Source: Holothuria scabra (Eukaryota; Echinodermata; Holothuroidea; Aspidochirotida; Holothuriidae). Taken from it: a DNA stretch of 64,000 bases. Of this stretch, positions 52,501-64,000 are shown one piece after another. The DNA is taken from the NCBI GenBank assembly GCA_037179385.1, contig CM074187.1:5642001-5706000 (forward strand), in the 5' to 3' direction. The position numbers and the translations under genes were made by a program. Position 1 is the first letter of the stretch. Every line of letters starts with the position of its first letter. The notes under the pieces were generated by a model. The model worked only from the letters and a program-made list of their open reading frames with translations, made no database searches and was not told the origin of the DNA.

Positions 52501-55500
52501 TGTCAAAGACATAAAGAATATAGACAGGGTTTAATATGAAGACATCTAACAACCTTTCTTTGGGTTAGAGTTTAATTGTACATAAATGATACAGCAAAAT
52601 TTAAGAATAAATCCATATGTTTGAAATAGACAACAAAACATAACTTGTAGGTGTCCCCCTTTTTACCTACATTAGATATACTAGAGCCATGCTACTTTAA
52701 AATACGGATACATGCATCCTGTCATACATGCACTGGAATGATTCTTTAATGACAAGGCCAATAAATCAATCAATGGTACACACCCTTAACAGTAAACCAT
52801 GCACAGATAATATCCTAGCCATATTGACTGTTCCCTTTCATGTTTTCATTTTTGACACTTTGATGAAATGCATGGAACAAGCAAGAGGTTTGATGCGCTG
52901 CATTATGTAAAATCTCATTGCATACTTGCATTACACATCTCAAGTTTTCACTAAGATTCATCTCTACAATAGCATCTTGGACATTAGTTCCAGTATGAAT
53001 TGCCTACAAAATTGATATCAGACCGGAATTTTGCAAACATGAATTCTGCAAGGGGACAAAGGATATAATAATCTAATTCTGCAGTCAACTGGTTAAACTG
53101 ACGAAATTAAAATGCAGATAGAAAGTACAACAAACAGAGAGGAAAATGAAAATTATTATTTTCCGGGTTAAAGTATCAAGCAAATTTAAAGCAATTACAT
53201 CATAACCTAGGACTTCAAATTTTAACACTACTGTTTACAGTACAGCAAATTTTAAAGGAAGACTATTCTCAGCCTGCCAGAGAGACTGGTGTGAAAATCC
53301 TAATACAGTACAGTAATATGACCTCATGTGACTGTAAGTAAACTCTATTGCTATTATTCCAATGACGAGGAAGTAGGAGCGAACTAGTGAGTGACCGATT
53401 TGTTTTAGAAATTTGAATATTTAACTGCCACTTGCGACAAACAAAAATATTTTCTGTTAAATTTGTTTATTATTTAAGTGGAAAGAACATGTGTTACCCT
53501 AGATAGAGAATAAGAAATCTCTAAAATCATTCCATGACACAAAATGGAAACAAATGGCTCACTTTTTATGTCAGGCTTGTAATTGCTGTACTTAAAAAAA
53601 TTGCTCCTGGTACAGCAATTTCCCTACTTTCAGCATGTCCTATGTGATCATTCTACAATAAAAATTTTAGAAAAGTATGCCTTTGATTTGGAATATGTTA
53701 ACCATATACTAAATCTGCCTTCCAGTCTCCAAAATCCTCCCCTGTCAGTTGGGGTTAGAGAATAAGACCAAGTTATTCCCCACCTGCCATAAGAGGCAAC
53801 TAAAGGGAAACCAAACTTGAACTTGAACCAAACTTGAGAATAAATATAAACTTTGAACTTTTTATCCAATTGACTGACACTATATAACGCAGTCTTGTTG
53901 GTGTGTGGTTAAATCTCATCTAAGTAATGAACTAACCAGTTCCGAAAATTGAATAAGTAGAACCTTGAACATGTATCACTGGGGAATGATCTTTTTCCTT
54001 GCTGTGGTTCAATCTTTGGGTAGTTATACTGTTTTGAGCTTGATGTGACATGGTGAAGATGTGTGGACCATGCACTCTAGATCTGTATCAGACATGAGTA
54101 CTGTGGTCATAAGAGGATGCATCATTTGTATTAAAAGCATGGGGAAATGTTAATAAGATATATCAACATCAATTTGACTTGCTCACCTCTAGCTGTTTTA
54201 CAGCCCATTCAGATCCATCACTCTTTAAAGCCTCAAAAATTTCTTCCATTGTTTCTCCAGCAAAGAGTCTGTCAATCTGTTCTTGATGAGGTTGTAATAT
54301 AAATGGCTTATCTTTGTCTATTTGACTCTGAAAGAGACACATCAAATGAGCAATATTAACTTATGCCTAGGTCTACATATGGCTGTTAAGGCTACGTCAT
54401 GCATACAACAGACTTGCCATCACAATTTAAAAGCAGGCTCACTGTTCTTCTCACAGTGAAAATGACAGATTTTGTTCTGCAAATCATTTTATAGCCTATA
54501 AGATAAAAAGGTTTTGCAGCCATAATATCTGTCAATTCTTTCAATACATCCAATGAAATACAGCTGTCATTTGTTTTTCCAGCAAAGTGAAAGAGTGACA
54601 ACCCCTTCTATAAGTGTCAAACCTACCACAATTTTGTAGAGCTGGCTTTGTAGATGACATCTTTTCTTTAAGTTTGTTCTCAAAAAAATGTAAAATCCTC
54701 CTTGTTTAGATAACACTTTTCCTAATAACATATGAAACTGTTTTAAATATCTCCAGTTTTAAGATAAGTTTTCCAAGTTTCTTGCAAAACACTCAAGGTT
54801 TGCCATTTTTTAGGTTTTTGATTCTCATGAGTACTGAATACACCAAAGTCACATATTTTAATAAGCTCTATCTTCAGTTTTTGGCCTCTTAAATGAGGTT
54901 AGCATGTTATCATTAAACAGGGTTGTATAGTCTATCTAATATGTGGTGTTGGCACAGTATTTTTGATGATGAGTACCGATGAAACTGATACATTGCATTA
55001 GAAGTGGCAAAATATTAGTCTGGTGAAATGTGAGACCTTTCTCGGTAAAGTTGAGGGACACAGTTCACTCACTGTAAGACATCAAGATATTAATCCCTTG
55101 CTAAGTATACCATATCAAAAGTAAACTATTACTGAGCTATTTTGATAAACATCAATTTATTATGTAATAATAATAAGAGCATGCAAGCTTACCTTTTCAT
55201 GAAAACTATTAACAACTTCATCTATATTTGCTGCAGAAGGATCTTTGAGTTCTATTAAAGTTTGCTCTAAGTCCTTAATCTAGAAAAGAAACAAACAACA
55301 ACAGGTCTAGTCCCTGCTTCAAATGGAATAGCATTTGAACATACATGAAATTATTAATGCAGTACTGTAGTTTTACATAAACTTTCAATCAAAACAAACT
55401 GGACTTGATTTCAAAGCATGTTCCAATTATTCCCCATCTCCTCTCAAGACATCCTCCTCCTGCCGACTTCACAGCAGGCCTTGAACTTTGCTACATGTAT

Positions 55501-58500
55501 GCAAGAGTGTGATAGCACACCATTACTCACATCAAATCTTTGATAGAGGTGTGACTTTTCACCCATCTGAATGAAGAATGTTTAATAGCTCATTCAAATC
55601 TCTTGAAGTTGAATAAAACAGCACATCTACCATGCTCCTTAATTTTCTGCTCATTGATATCCAAGAAAAAGGGGTATAGAGGAGCTGGAAAGGAATGGGG
55701 GTCCATGGCTTCTATTATACACTTTTTCACAACCCCTTCAAAATGTTTGAAATAAATGAAGGTGTGTTAAAGTTTACAGTGTTAATGTTAAGGTGTCATA
55801 CTGCACCAGCACCAGTTAAAGTATGTCTTGTTTAAGCTGTCTGGTGATTTGAAGCAACCCCTTTTGGAATACTGACAATGTCCTGCCTGTACTAACCTGT
55901 CCTGCCTGTACCAACCTGAGCCAATTCTACAAAGTGAGTTGCATATCCTGAATGGTAAACATCTCTTCCTTTCAACCTGAAACCAGTTAAAGCTAAGAAG
56001 ATCCCTAGTTGACCCTTCATTCTTGGCAAGGCATAGCCACCACCTACATCAGGAAACAGACCTATAGCTGTCTCTGGCATAGCAAATAAGGTCTTTTCTG
56101 TAGCCACACGATATCTTCCATGAATAGAAAGGCCCACACCCTATAAAAATTGAAAAAAAAAATGTTAAATTTTCACAAATTTATCACATTGTAGATACTG
56201 AAATATATCCACCATTACGATGTGATGAACTGGACAACATTTATGCATTCTAGCATTTCACAAAATAAATTAATTCCATTCATTCTAACCTAATGAATCT
56301 ACAGCAGCTAAAATGCTCTGTAGGGAACGTTCCAGGACAAAAACATTAAACAGATTGTCAATCTTTATGTAAAGACAACTTTTTGGAAAAAAAAACAGCT
56401 CAAGGAAGAATTTTCACACTTACTCACCCCTCCCATTGTGATGCCATGAACCAGAGCAATGAATGGCTTTTTCATGGTAGCAATTTTATGGTTTAATATG
56501 TATTCTTCTCTGAAAAAGTCAGATGAATACCTGTCCCCAACCCTTCCAGCATCAGTGACAGCTGTAAAGTAGAAAAGAGACAACAGAATAGAAATTTGTT
56601 TTAATCTCTAATTCAGCTTTAAATTGGTTGACTTTCTATACACTGTACATACAATAGTTCAGCACTTTCTGCACATCATGCTTAGTTCTTTACCTAGGTG
56701 AGCAATCCTCAGGATGATTTGAGGTGAGTGATGGCATGCTATTACACTCACACACTTAAAATTAGAGGCTGGAATGTTGATCCTGTATAATATTAAAGGG
56801 AGGTGACTGCCATGTACTGCAGACCTGTTTCAAAGTTAAGTATAGCACCTTACCTCTAGCTTCAAATTTTCCACTTTAAGTTTATATCATCACAAATGCA
56901 AGTATATTTGTTTGTATGCCTTTGATTGCAACCAGTCATTGCTGTTACAATTCCAATTTACTCCATTGTGCCTCTGTATAATTAGACACACAATAACACA
57001 ACTTTGTGCTGAAAGCAAAAAAAGCAAATATTGCTAGACATGAACACTTTCCATTATGATGACCACTATTTCTAAAATAAAAAAAAAATATTACTTGCAC
57101 TTCTTTGACGACAAATTCTTTTCCACTAAAGGGGGCAACCATTTCAATGATGTTTGTTGTTATTTTGATAATAATAGCTGGATTAGTATCCTTGTGATGG
57201 AGACATACTTTGTAATGATGACAGCCTAAAGACAGCTGAGCAAGTCACAAAAATGCTAAGATTGATGAATACACAAAATGATATGATGATGGCATTATTA
57301 TTTATTGCATTTAATGATGAAACAAAGACATACAATGAACACTAATGAAATGTAACAATGGGCACTTTGGAAATAAAATTCTTATTTTGGGATGGATCTG
57401 TGTGGGCCTGGGTTGGCTAGCAGGTGCATAACCAAATACATTAGCCTCAGTTAAATATACTTTTACAGCAGCAAGGGCCTTGAAGTTAGGCCATATGAAA
57501 CATCTAGAGCCTAAGTCACACTTTTACTCCTATTTCCCATCTCATTTAACCCTTTTACTGCACTGGTACCATATCTGTTGTTTACCCTGGTGGGTAGCTT
57601 TCTGTAATTCTCTTTGAATTGATTCAATTTTTTATTTTTTCAGCCTTAAAAAGATGCCCACTCCTGACAATTCTAGCCTACTATCATTTACATTTTAAAT
57701 CTTCCTGCTGAATATTATGCATGGTGACCTCATACTGTACGTCATCATCTTTATCAAATTAAAACTAGTCATCACTGTCCAAAGAGTTGCTATCATTGCA
57801 AAGCAGGGGTTATTTACCATGGAATCTAGGATTCTCTGTAATAAAAAAGGTCATCAAAAACCTAGCCTTATCGTGTTATGGAAGGAGTGTTCCTGAAAAC
57901 CATACTGCACCTGAGGACACCTTACACTGGAAATACATCCCACAAAGAAGATATTTGTCTGCAGGAAATTAACCAATGTTTCTATACATCAGTGACATAA
58001 ATAACTGTTCTGTTGTCAGATGGTGGTTCACTGACCTGCCTGCTAACTAACTGAAATTTCTCACATGAGATGTACTGTAGAAAGGCCAGGGGGAATTTCC
58101 TGCTCCATTGCCAATACTGCAGTGAACTAAATTATTCAATAAATCAAAATAAAGGACTATGATACTTCTCCACAGGTATGACAGTTTACTGATTTCAATA
58201 ACATTTAACACCACATGTTAACATCTGTCACCTTTGATGTCTCCTCCTGCACAGAAAGCCTTCTCTCCTGATCCCTTAATGATGACCAAAGATGTTGATG
58301 AATCTTCATCCCACTCCTACAACATTTAGACAGAAAGGAAGAAAACCCCCAAATAAGCAATTTACTCCACCTTCAGATATTAATGCCTCCAGGCAATGAA
58401 AGCAAGGAGAGCATGATTGAAAAATTTTACAAAAACAAGTTAGAATACAGTCATAAACATTTATGCACATTTTCATGAAAGATACATCAGGATGATAACA

Positions 58501-59582
58501 TATGTAGCAAAGGTCATGATCCATTGAAACACAAGATACACTTAATTGAGATGCATGCATACTGTACAGTAGAATGTTAACATTTTCTCACAGAGACAGA
58601 AATGCACACAAGTTGAGAAAAGTGAATCCAATTTTCATGGGAGGATACAGCGCCCAGAGAGGTCTTAGCAGACCCCCTCTTTTTCCAAAAAATATGACAC
58701 TCAAAGGGGTTGGGATCTCTGATCAAAACTACTTGCTGGAAAGAAACTACATTATGACAATCATAGTTGCTCTTCCATTGCATCTCCCTCCACTTCAAGG
58801 CTATCCCCACAGGATGGCAATCCGTGTCCTATTATATGGTGACAGTGGATGAAAAAAGTTGTGAAGTTGGAAGGCTCCTTTGTGTAATATTTGTGCATGG
58901 AGAAGATAATTTTGGCAATTGGAAGAAAACTTCCCTTCTCTGTACAAGAGAGAAGAGGAAGAACTGTGGAAAATCCTACCCCTAACTGGGAAATAGTTTA
59001 ACTCCCTTTGTGGGAAATTTAAACATTTTTTTCCATTTCTGATGTTAACCCTAATTTCATCACCAACAAACCTATCCCCTGGAGAGGAGAATCAATGGTT
59101 AAATGGAGCAATACAATATACATAATTCTGCACATAAAAAATTTTCTTCTCAGTGATTGCTAAGTTGCCTAAATGTGATCTATACTGTACAGCTCATTCA
59201 GTTCATGCAGCTTAGAAAATTTAGAAGTGTCATTTCCCACCATTTATCTGAGGCCAAAAATTTTCTTGAATACTCTGCTGGTGATAGTGGAACTTTGCTT
59301 AGGTCTGACTGGCACTAATCCTGGATAACCCCCAATAAATTTTTCTTCTGTCACTCCTAATCATCTTTTAACAAATTCTGGACCTGCAACCTTGACAGAT
59401 CTTACCTTTAACTGAGGATATATTTTTCTGATCATTGACAAGTTGAGAGAGTTCAGTGCTTTTGGTCTATTCAGTGTGATGACTCCTTTGCCATTAACTG
59501 TCTCCAAGAGTACATCAGGTTCACTGGAAGATGAAGACATTCTTAGGTGTTTCACCAAAATTTGTATCCTCCTAAGATTCAT
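49431..59582 (-). CDS. HIBCH: 3-hydroxyisobutyryl-CoA hydrolase, mitochondrial
   Basis: Eight coding exons join in frame: 59582-59406, 58316-58232, 56561-56428, 56140-55916, 55279-55193, 54327-54187, 51352-51233 and 49577-49431, giving 371 residues. The enzyme hydrolyses 3-hydroxyisobutyryl-CoA to 3-hydroxyisobutyrate in valine breakdown, in the mitochondrial matrix. It has the crotonase fold: [10 protein letters not shown] near residue 40, oxyanion-hole glycines in FCAGGDIK (80-87) and HGITMGGGVG (126-135), and catalytic E155 (MPETAIG) and D163 (FPDVGGG). The N terminus ([14 protein letters not shown]) is basic and amphipathic, as in a mitochondrial presequence. The start Met lies one base after an acceptor (TTTTCAG|A), so a leading, probably non-coding exon exists to the right and was not found. 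Length is near the ~386 residues of the human protein, which lends support to the model. Confidence 0.96.
49783..49960. repeat. Imperfect ~96-bp tandem duplication
   Basis: TTATTTTGACAATTCTTCC at 49783 recurs as TTATTTTGACAATACTTCC at 49879, each followed by TTATTTTGCA and a T-rich block. It lies in the last HIBCH intron. Confidence 0.75.
51233..51352 (-). CDS. HIBCH: HIBCH exon 7
   Basis: 120 bp, phase 0 on both sides; acceptor TTTAATAG, donor ATT|GTAAGT. Codes [20 protein letters not shown] and EYRLSQGCI. Confidence 0.95.
51690..52240 (+). pseudogene. L2-like LINE 3' fragment
   Basis: The frame reads [20 protein letters not shown] then [11 protein letters not shown], the C-terminal signature of L2/RTE-like LINE ORFs. 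It breaks near 51885. A 3' UTR and an ATT-repeat tail (TTATTATTATTC) follow. It is antisense to HIBCH, in intron 6. Confidence 0.72.
52241..54186. other. HIBCH intron 6 sequence
   Basis: No further element recognised. A short AACCAAACTTGA-type duplication occurs near 53810-53840. Confidence 0.55.
54187..54327 (-). CDS. HIBCH: HIBCH exon 6
   Basis: 141 bp, phase 0 on both sides; acceptor TCTCTTTCAG, donor GAG|GTGAGC. Codes [20 protein letters not shown]. Confidence 0.93.
55193..55279 (-). CDS. HIBCH: HIBCH exon 5 of the coding set
   Basis: 87 bp, phase 0 on both sides; acceptor TTTCTAG, donor AAG|GTAAGC. Codes [20 protein letters not shown], a variable helical region of the family. Confidence 0.9.
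55916..56140 (-). CDS. HIBCH: HIBCH catalytic exon
   Basis: 225 bp, phase 0 on both sides; acceptor TTTTTATAG. The donor CAG|GTTGGT is weak; a stronger-looking GTTAGT 19 bp downstream would break the frame. Codes [20 protein letters not shown], holding E155 and D163, and [14 protein letters not shown]. Confidence 0.93.
56428..56561 (-). CDS. HIBCH: HIBCH exon with second glycine motif
   Basis: 134 bp, phase 1 in and phase 0 out; acceptor CTTTACAG, donor GGG|GTGAGT. Codes [10 protein letters not shown] and [14 protein letters not shown]. Confidence 0.95.
58232..58316 (-). CDS. HIBCH: HIBCH exon with first oxyanion-hole motif
   Basis: 85 bp, phase 0 in and phase 1 out; acceptor ATGTTGTAG, donor AAG|GTGACA. 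Codes [20 protein letters not shown]. Confidence 0.95.
59406..59582 (-). CDS. HIBCH: HIBCH first coding exon
   Basis: 177 coding bp after acceptor CCTTTTCAG (exon starts 59583); donor AAG|GTAAGA. Codes the presequence, a Ser run and [19 protein letters not shown]. Confidence 0.94.
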
Positions 59583-59583
59583 T

Positions 59584-60093
59584 CTGAAAAGGAAAAAAAA
59601 AGCTTTGATGAATGAAAATGAAACATCACTGAGAAAACAACTTCAAATAAGTATAACTTTAAGGGACAATCTTCTCACCCCAAACTACACTTCTAGTATA
59701 GGGTAACAGAAACTCTCAATTGGCTCAGCTTTTTGATTGACTGCTAATTCAAACAATGCAGAGTACCAAAACTTATATTACACAGCACAAACTGTTCTGA
59801 TAGTGTTTTTGATTATACACATTGAGCTTTCTATTTTCACCCTGAAGCAATAAAATGAGATTGTGTCTGGATGAGGGTGAATTTTAGACAATTGTGGGAG
59901 GGGCTTAATTAAGAAAGTTATGAGAATTGGTACTGTTTGGGATGAGAAAATTGGGCCTTAAATTACAGTAGGCCTATAGAAATAGCATTGGAGGTTGTTT
60001 ATTACTAGGAGTCCACTAAATGGCAGCCTTGACTTGAGTCTATCTTTATTTCTGGAAAGGGCTGGAGCATGTCTACTTTCCACCTCAGACTTA
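59584..60093. other. Upstream side of HIBCH
   Basis: The leading HIBCH exon and promoter probably lie here or further right but could not be placed. The segment includes the dispersed repeat at 59807-59963. Confidence 0.45.
59807..59963 (+). repeat. Dispersed repeat, second copy
   Basis: Inverted relative to 22906-23056: ACACATTGAGCTTT, CAATTGTGGGAGGGGCTTA and GAGAAAATTGGGCCTTAAA correspond. Unknown family. Confidence 0.7.
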
Positions 60094-60291
60094 CAATCGC
60101 CGCCAAAAGTAAAAGGAAACAAACCCCTTTCCCCCGTTTCAATGTTGCACGTTTACTCAGGATTGGTCAGTTTTTCCCAACCAACATTGAAGTGGGGGAA
60201 AGGGGAAGAGCAGCTACCATGTGAGATGGATAAAAGGCAATGAAACATCAGCTACGTAGGGATTTTGTTTCATTTGTTTTGGCGGCGATTG
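60094..60291. mobile_element. Tc1/mariner-type MITE, copy 1
   Basis: 198 bp with termini CAATCGCCGCCAAAA and TTTTGGCGGCGATTG, flanked by TA on both sides. The inner part is also palindromic (CCCCTTTCCCCC...GGGGGAAAGGGG), so the whole element can fold back. TA target and full-length palindromy fit mariner-type MITEs. Confidence 0.87.
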
Positions 60292-61421
60292 TAGAAATAT
60301 ATATGGGTATCGTTACATGTCTATGGGGTGGGCTTGGAAAGGACGAAGTGCTCACAAGTAGGCTTACATGAAATTATTTCAATTGCGGTTAAACTCTGGG
60401 GTGGGGGTAGTAGAACGTAGTTAAGGCAGCCAGAATGCTTATTTTGAATGAAATGCAAGGTGTGAGATAGAAACCTTGAAATATAGCATTATTGACGCAA
60501 GATGCATTTTTGCGACGAGGGGGGGGGGGGGGAGGCGGAGAATCGGAAATTCTAGTTTCCCATTAACTTTCCGGAATGTTTTTCATACTCATTTGCCTGT
60601 ATGCCATTTTAACTGCTTATAAAATGTTGCTGGGTAAATGGGTAAAGGCGCTATTTTACATGTACATCCTTTCAAGACACTACTGTACAAAGTTGGTTTA
60701 CCAATAGTGGTTTACCATACCAAAATTTCGGTTTACGAGCCAACTTTTCACTTATTGCTGCGAAAACTTTCATAATGTTGTACTTCAGAGACTAGTAAAA
60801 CAGTAACAAATATTATATCGGCTTTTACATAGCTAACACACAATCATTCTCCCTTAAATACCAATGGTAAACATGGTGAAGCATTTTAACCGGTTAAAAA
60901 GACTGATACTGATTTCTAACCTTTCCTCTGCATAAAGATGGTTTACCGCATAATGCGAAACACGTGCTATTGATACGGTAAGGTAAACGGTAAAGGTAAA
61001 ATCAGCCCTTGCTTGTTTTGTGAAAAAATAATTGAGTGAAACATAAGAGTTATTACTTGCTTCTTGCCATTTTTTTTTACTTTTTAATAATTAAAGTGAA
61101 AATCAACAGCTGCAAAGCGATGCAATATCTTCTTCCAATGCTGCAATTTGGTTTTAAAATGAAAAGTCTTCAGCACACAGTACCGAATTCAGTATCGAAT
61201 TATTCAGCCATTAAAAAATAATTAGTAAAAATCTCTCTTCTTGATACGAAGCAGCCTCCACTACCCTTCCCTACCCTTCCCCCCACCTCGTGCCAGTCCC
61301 ACGCTTCTCTGTATGCATTTTCACAAATATGACAAAATGTTGCGAGCAATAATTTCTCAAACTAGGGCTAATTCACGTATACTTAACATAGCGATGTCCC
61401 AGATTTGTACAGGTCTTCCGA
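60292..61421. other. Unassigned sequence
   Basis: No gene recognised. A G run lies at about 60520-60532. The region at 60640-61010 has repeated GGTTTACC/GGTAAAC motifs of unclear origin. Confidence 0.5.
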
Positions 61422-61619
61422 CAATCCCAGCCAAAAGTAAATGGAACAAACCCCTTTCCCCCGTTTCAATGTTGCACATTTACCCAGGATTGGTCAGTTT
61501 TTCCCAACCAACATTGAAGTGGGGGAAAGGGGAAGAGCGGCTACCATGTGAGTCGGATTAAAAGGCAATGAAACATCAGCTACGTAGGGATTTTGTTTCA
61601 TTTGTTTTGGCGGCGATTG
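61422..61619. mobile_element. Tc1/mariner-type MITE, copy 2
   Basis: Same 198-bp length and orientation as copy 1 at 60094, with a worn left end (CAATCCCAGCCAAAA) and an intact right end TTTTGGCGGCGATTG followed by TA. Confidence 0.85.
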
Positions 61620-61889
61620 TAGGGCTAAAAAGGCTTGTCCTCCATTGAAAAAACAGCAAAATGGAATTCTGTGGTTAGGATATACAGCAAATATGAACTT
61701 CACATCAGATGACTAAAAAGTATGGAGGCAAGTCCAAGTTGCCTAACCTAGGCGTACTGTGCTAAACTCACTGGGCCACAGGCTAGCTACTGCTACAGTA
61801 ACAACTTAGGCCTTCTTCTTCTTCAAAATAGGTGACACATCCACTAGAAAGGGCATTCTTTTACCATGCATGCGTCAAGAGGCTAAATA

Positions 61890-62268
61890 TGCCCAGTAAT
61901 ATAGGTAATGCAACCCTCATTACATTCAGGGGGAGACTATTCCAATCCTTATGGTTCAAGGCAGGAAGCTAAATTTATAACAGTAAGTACTGGTATGTGG
62001 GAGACCGACATGAAGGTCATGCATTAAACGGGTTCTACGAGTAGGCCGCTGGAGACAATCAACAGGTAATTGAGCCTGGCCAAACACCTTTGGAAAAAAG
62101 GATCAATCTACTTTTCCTCCGCCTATCAGTTAAGGCAGAAGGTTTAGTTCCTTAAGGAGCCTGGTCATTGATCCTGGCTCCCTAGAATAGTCAGAGGCAA
62201 TGAATCTAGCAGACCGTTTTTGTATACTCTCAAACTTGTTGCACAGGTAAACCTGGTGGGGGTCCCAA
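61890..62268 (-). pseudogene. Jockey/CR1-like LINE, C-terminal fragment
   Basis: The minus-strand reading gives WDPHQVYLCNKFESIQKRSA then RFIASDYSREPGSMTRLLKE, and after a shift DRRRKSRLILF. This is the pattern of LINE ORF2 C termini (WDP...E.vQrraARF....Y.....V..ML..L....L..RR...RL). Several shifts and stops show it is dead. Confidence 0.72.
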
Positions 62269-62269
62269 A

Positions 62270-64000
62270 CAGGCCTAGGCCTAGCTTACCAATCTATTCT
62301 GACAGAATCAGGGCTGATGATTAGACCTCAACTTTGCCCACTCTTTCAAATTCCAGTTCTATAACTGTAACTTAAGATCTTGCGGTCATACTGTAGACTT
62401 TGCCTTGGTTACAACTGGTCAGTAGCAGTACAGTATACTATATTAGGCCTACTGTCTGGTACTGTCGCCATGTACAGTACGATCGCAAAACTGCTCCCTA
62501 CACAACGTGTACAAGCGACAGGCCATTACACGTGCCTTTACGGAAAACAAATGCCCTTACCTTTGCAAGTGAGTAAACATTGTTCGTTTGTTGTCATGCG
62601 TTGGCCTTACGGTCCTCTTGTAAAGTAGAACTTTCTGTCACGATAAAGGTAAATCGTCCTCCACCTCAGTGCTTCCTTGGCATCAAAATTTGCACGAACT
62701 ATTGGGACCCAAACCATGTGTTCCAGTTTCTCAAGTCTATCAGGCTGCAGCTTTTTGCCTGGGGTAGTAAACGGTCAAAACATGTCAATGAACGAATGAA
62801 CTTCTTAACAATAGGTCACTATTTAATTAATACTTTGATAGTTTTGGCCAATGTCTGTGATTCAGACAGGAAATTATGTGAGAAAAGGTAAAATATTCAT
62901 CAAAAACCTGTTCCTAACGAGACACTTAGCCATATTATATGATGCATTTGATAAGTGAAAATTCGATATGGCCATTTCCATCCTGAGGGAAAAAATAAAA
63001 CGTCCAGGGCACTTATTGCCTACGTACGGTAGCTTATTAGAGACTCGGAGAGAAAAAGTTAGGTAACCCAAACTTCTTTTGCAACAACACATTGAGTATA
63101 GGATGGAACAGGAAAAGGAAATACACAGCAGGTTGTAGTGTATCTTCTCATCTGTATGGCCGTACGGGACTCTTTCTCTTAGGAGGCGGTGACTTTTTTG
63201 CCAGACTCCAGATACCAACCAGGGCATAATCTCTGCCGACTGACGGAGGTACCGATGAAGTCTGCCCAATTCAGCACTGGTTTTGACCAATTGGGTAGGA
63301 GGCCTTAGATGGGTTGCAACCCCAAGCCGGTACGACCAAGCTTCCATGCACTCCCTTCATATTTCATACATTCCAGACGTTAAATATTGCGGTTTCATGA
63401 ATGAACTACTACATTACTACAATTTTGGAAGACTGCTTTTTTGTCTGTCAGTCAAATGTTTAACTTTCAGGCTCAAAATTTCCTCTCACATATCGCTTTG
63501 AAATACCTAAAAAAATATTTCCTCTGTTTTCGATTTTTTTTTTCTGTTTTTTTTTTTTTTTAGAGTTTCAAGCACACCAGCTGTTCTCTTGCTATAAGAG
63601 AAGTACAACCTTGTCACTGACGAACACAATTGAGAGCACCGAAAATTTTGTTCCACAGCCAAATTTGCATGTAGGCCTATCCAGAAAATTTGGAAATTAT
63701 TATGATCCTGTCAAAAATTTTGATTCTGCGCTTTCCGGGACCGCAACTGGTTTAAATGAATTTTTGCACTCTTCCAGTTTGTCCTTTCATCATATGAACA
63801 GTGTGCTATAGCCAGCCGGCACGGTTGTGAAACTTCTTATAATCGTATTTTTCTATAAGTTTAAAGAATCCTAAATGTCAATAAAAAAGAGGCACTGGGC
63901 GACCTTTTATAGTCGCGACATCAAGTAACACCCTTTTACTTTTAGTATACGTCTGTGCTCCTTTTGAGAGGTGTGTTGAACGCAGGCGGATCTAGGACTT
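62270..64000. other. Unassigned sequence to the window end
   Basis: No gene or element recognised. T runs lie at 63535-63561. The open frame at 62874-63347 (minus, 157 codons) has no family signature that I know. Confidence 0.45.

Overview
The window is eukaryotic, intron-rich, AT-rich and packed with transposons. It most likely comes from a marine invertebrate, perhaps an echinoderm or other deuterostome. That guess rests on the mix of Penelope-like elements, Helentron-like minisatellites, CR1/L2-type LINEs, hAT/piggyBac/mariner MITEs and the frequent TAGGCCTA motif, not on a species-level match.

Two real host genes can be reconstructed exon by exon, both on the minus strand. METAP1D (mitochondrial methionine aminopeptidase 1D) has six coding exons between 28.5 and 19.8 kb. 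All phases join and the five metal ligands are present. HIBCH (mitochondrial 3-hydroxyisobutyryl-CoA hydrolase) has eight coding exons between 59.6 and 49.4 kb, with the crotonase oxyanion-hole glycines and the catalytic Glu and Asp. The two proteins act in separate mitochondrial pathways (N-terminal Met removal and valine catabolism).

Layout: 0.2-1.0 kb, hAT-type non-autonomous element. 1.5-10.6 kb, a 9-kb cluster bounded by inverted arms. It holds three Penelope-like element (PLE) copies, one with a long uninterrupted RT plus GIY-YIG frame, separated by (TA)n tracts and each ending in a small hammerhead-ribozyme motif; then tRNA-derived SINEs, a MITE and an L1/Tx1 LINE tail. 13.5-17.5 kb, two hAT-like elements. 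19.8-28.5 kb, METAP1D, whose introns hold two piggyBac-type MITEs, a 99-bp tandem duplication, a hAT-like MITE and a SINE. 30.07-37.34 kb, a hAT element with a perfect 8-bp target duplication, itself invaded by a CR1-like LINE (30.4-33.7 kb) and a Helentron-like element carrying nine 156-bp units (33.9-35.5 kb). 37.4-42.9 kb, decayed hAT pieces, an inverted sister hAT copy (40.41-42.58 kb) and a fold-back MITE. 45.6-46.2 kb, a second, diverged Helentron-like element. 49.4-59.6 kb, HIBCH, with an L2-like LINE tail in an intron. 60.1-62.3 kb, a pair of 198-bp mariner-type MITEs and a minus-strand LINE tail. The rest shows nothing I can name.

The observations most worth a second look are the PLE hammerheads with almost no stem III (one with a broken core), the head-to-head PLE dimer whose arms share a frameshift, and the minisatellite that multiplies nuclear-receptor-like DR1/DR4 sites about 5.5 kb upstream of METAP1D.
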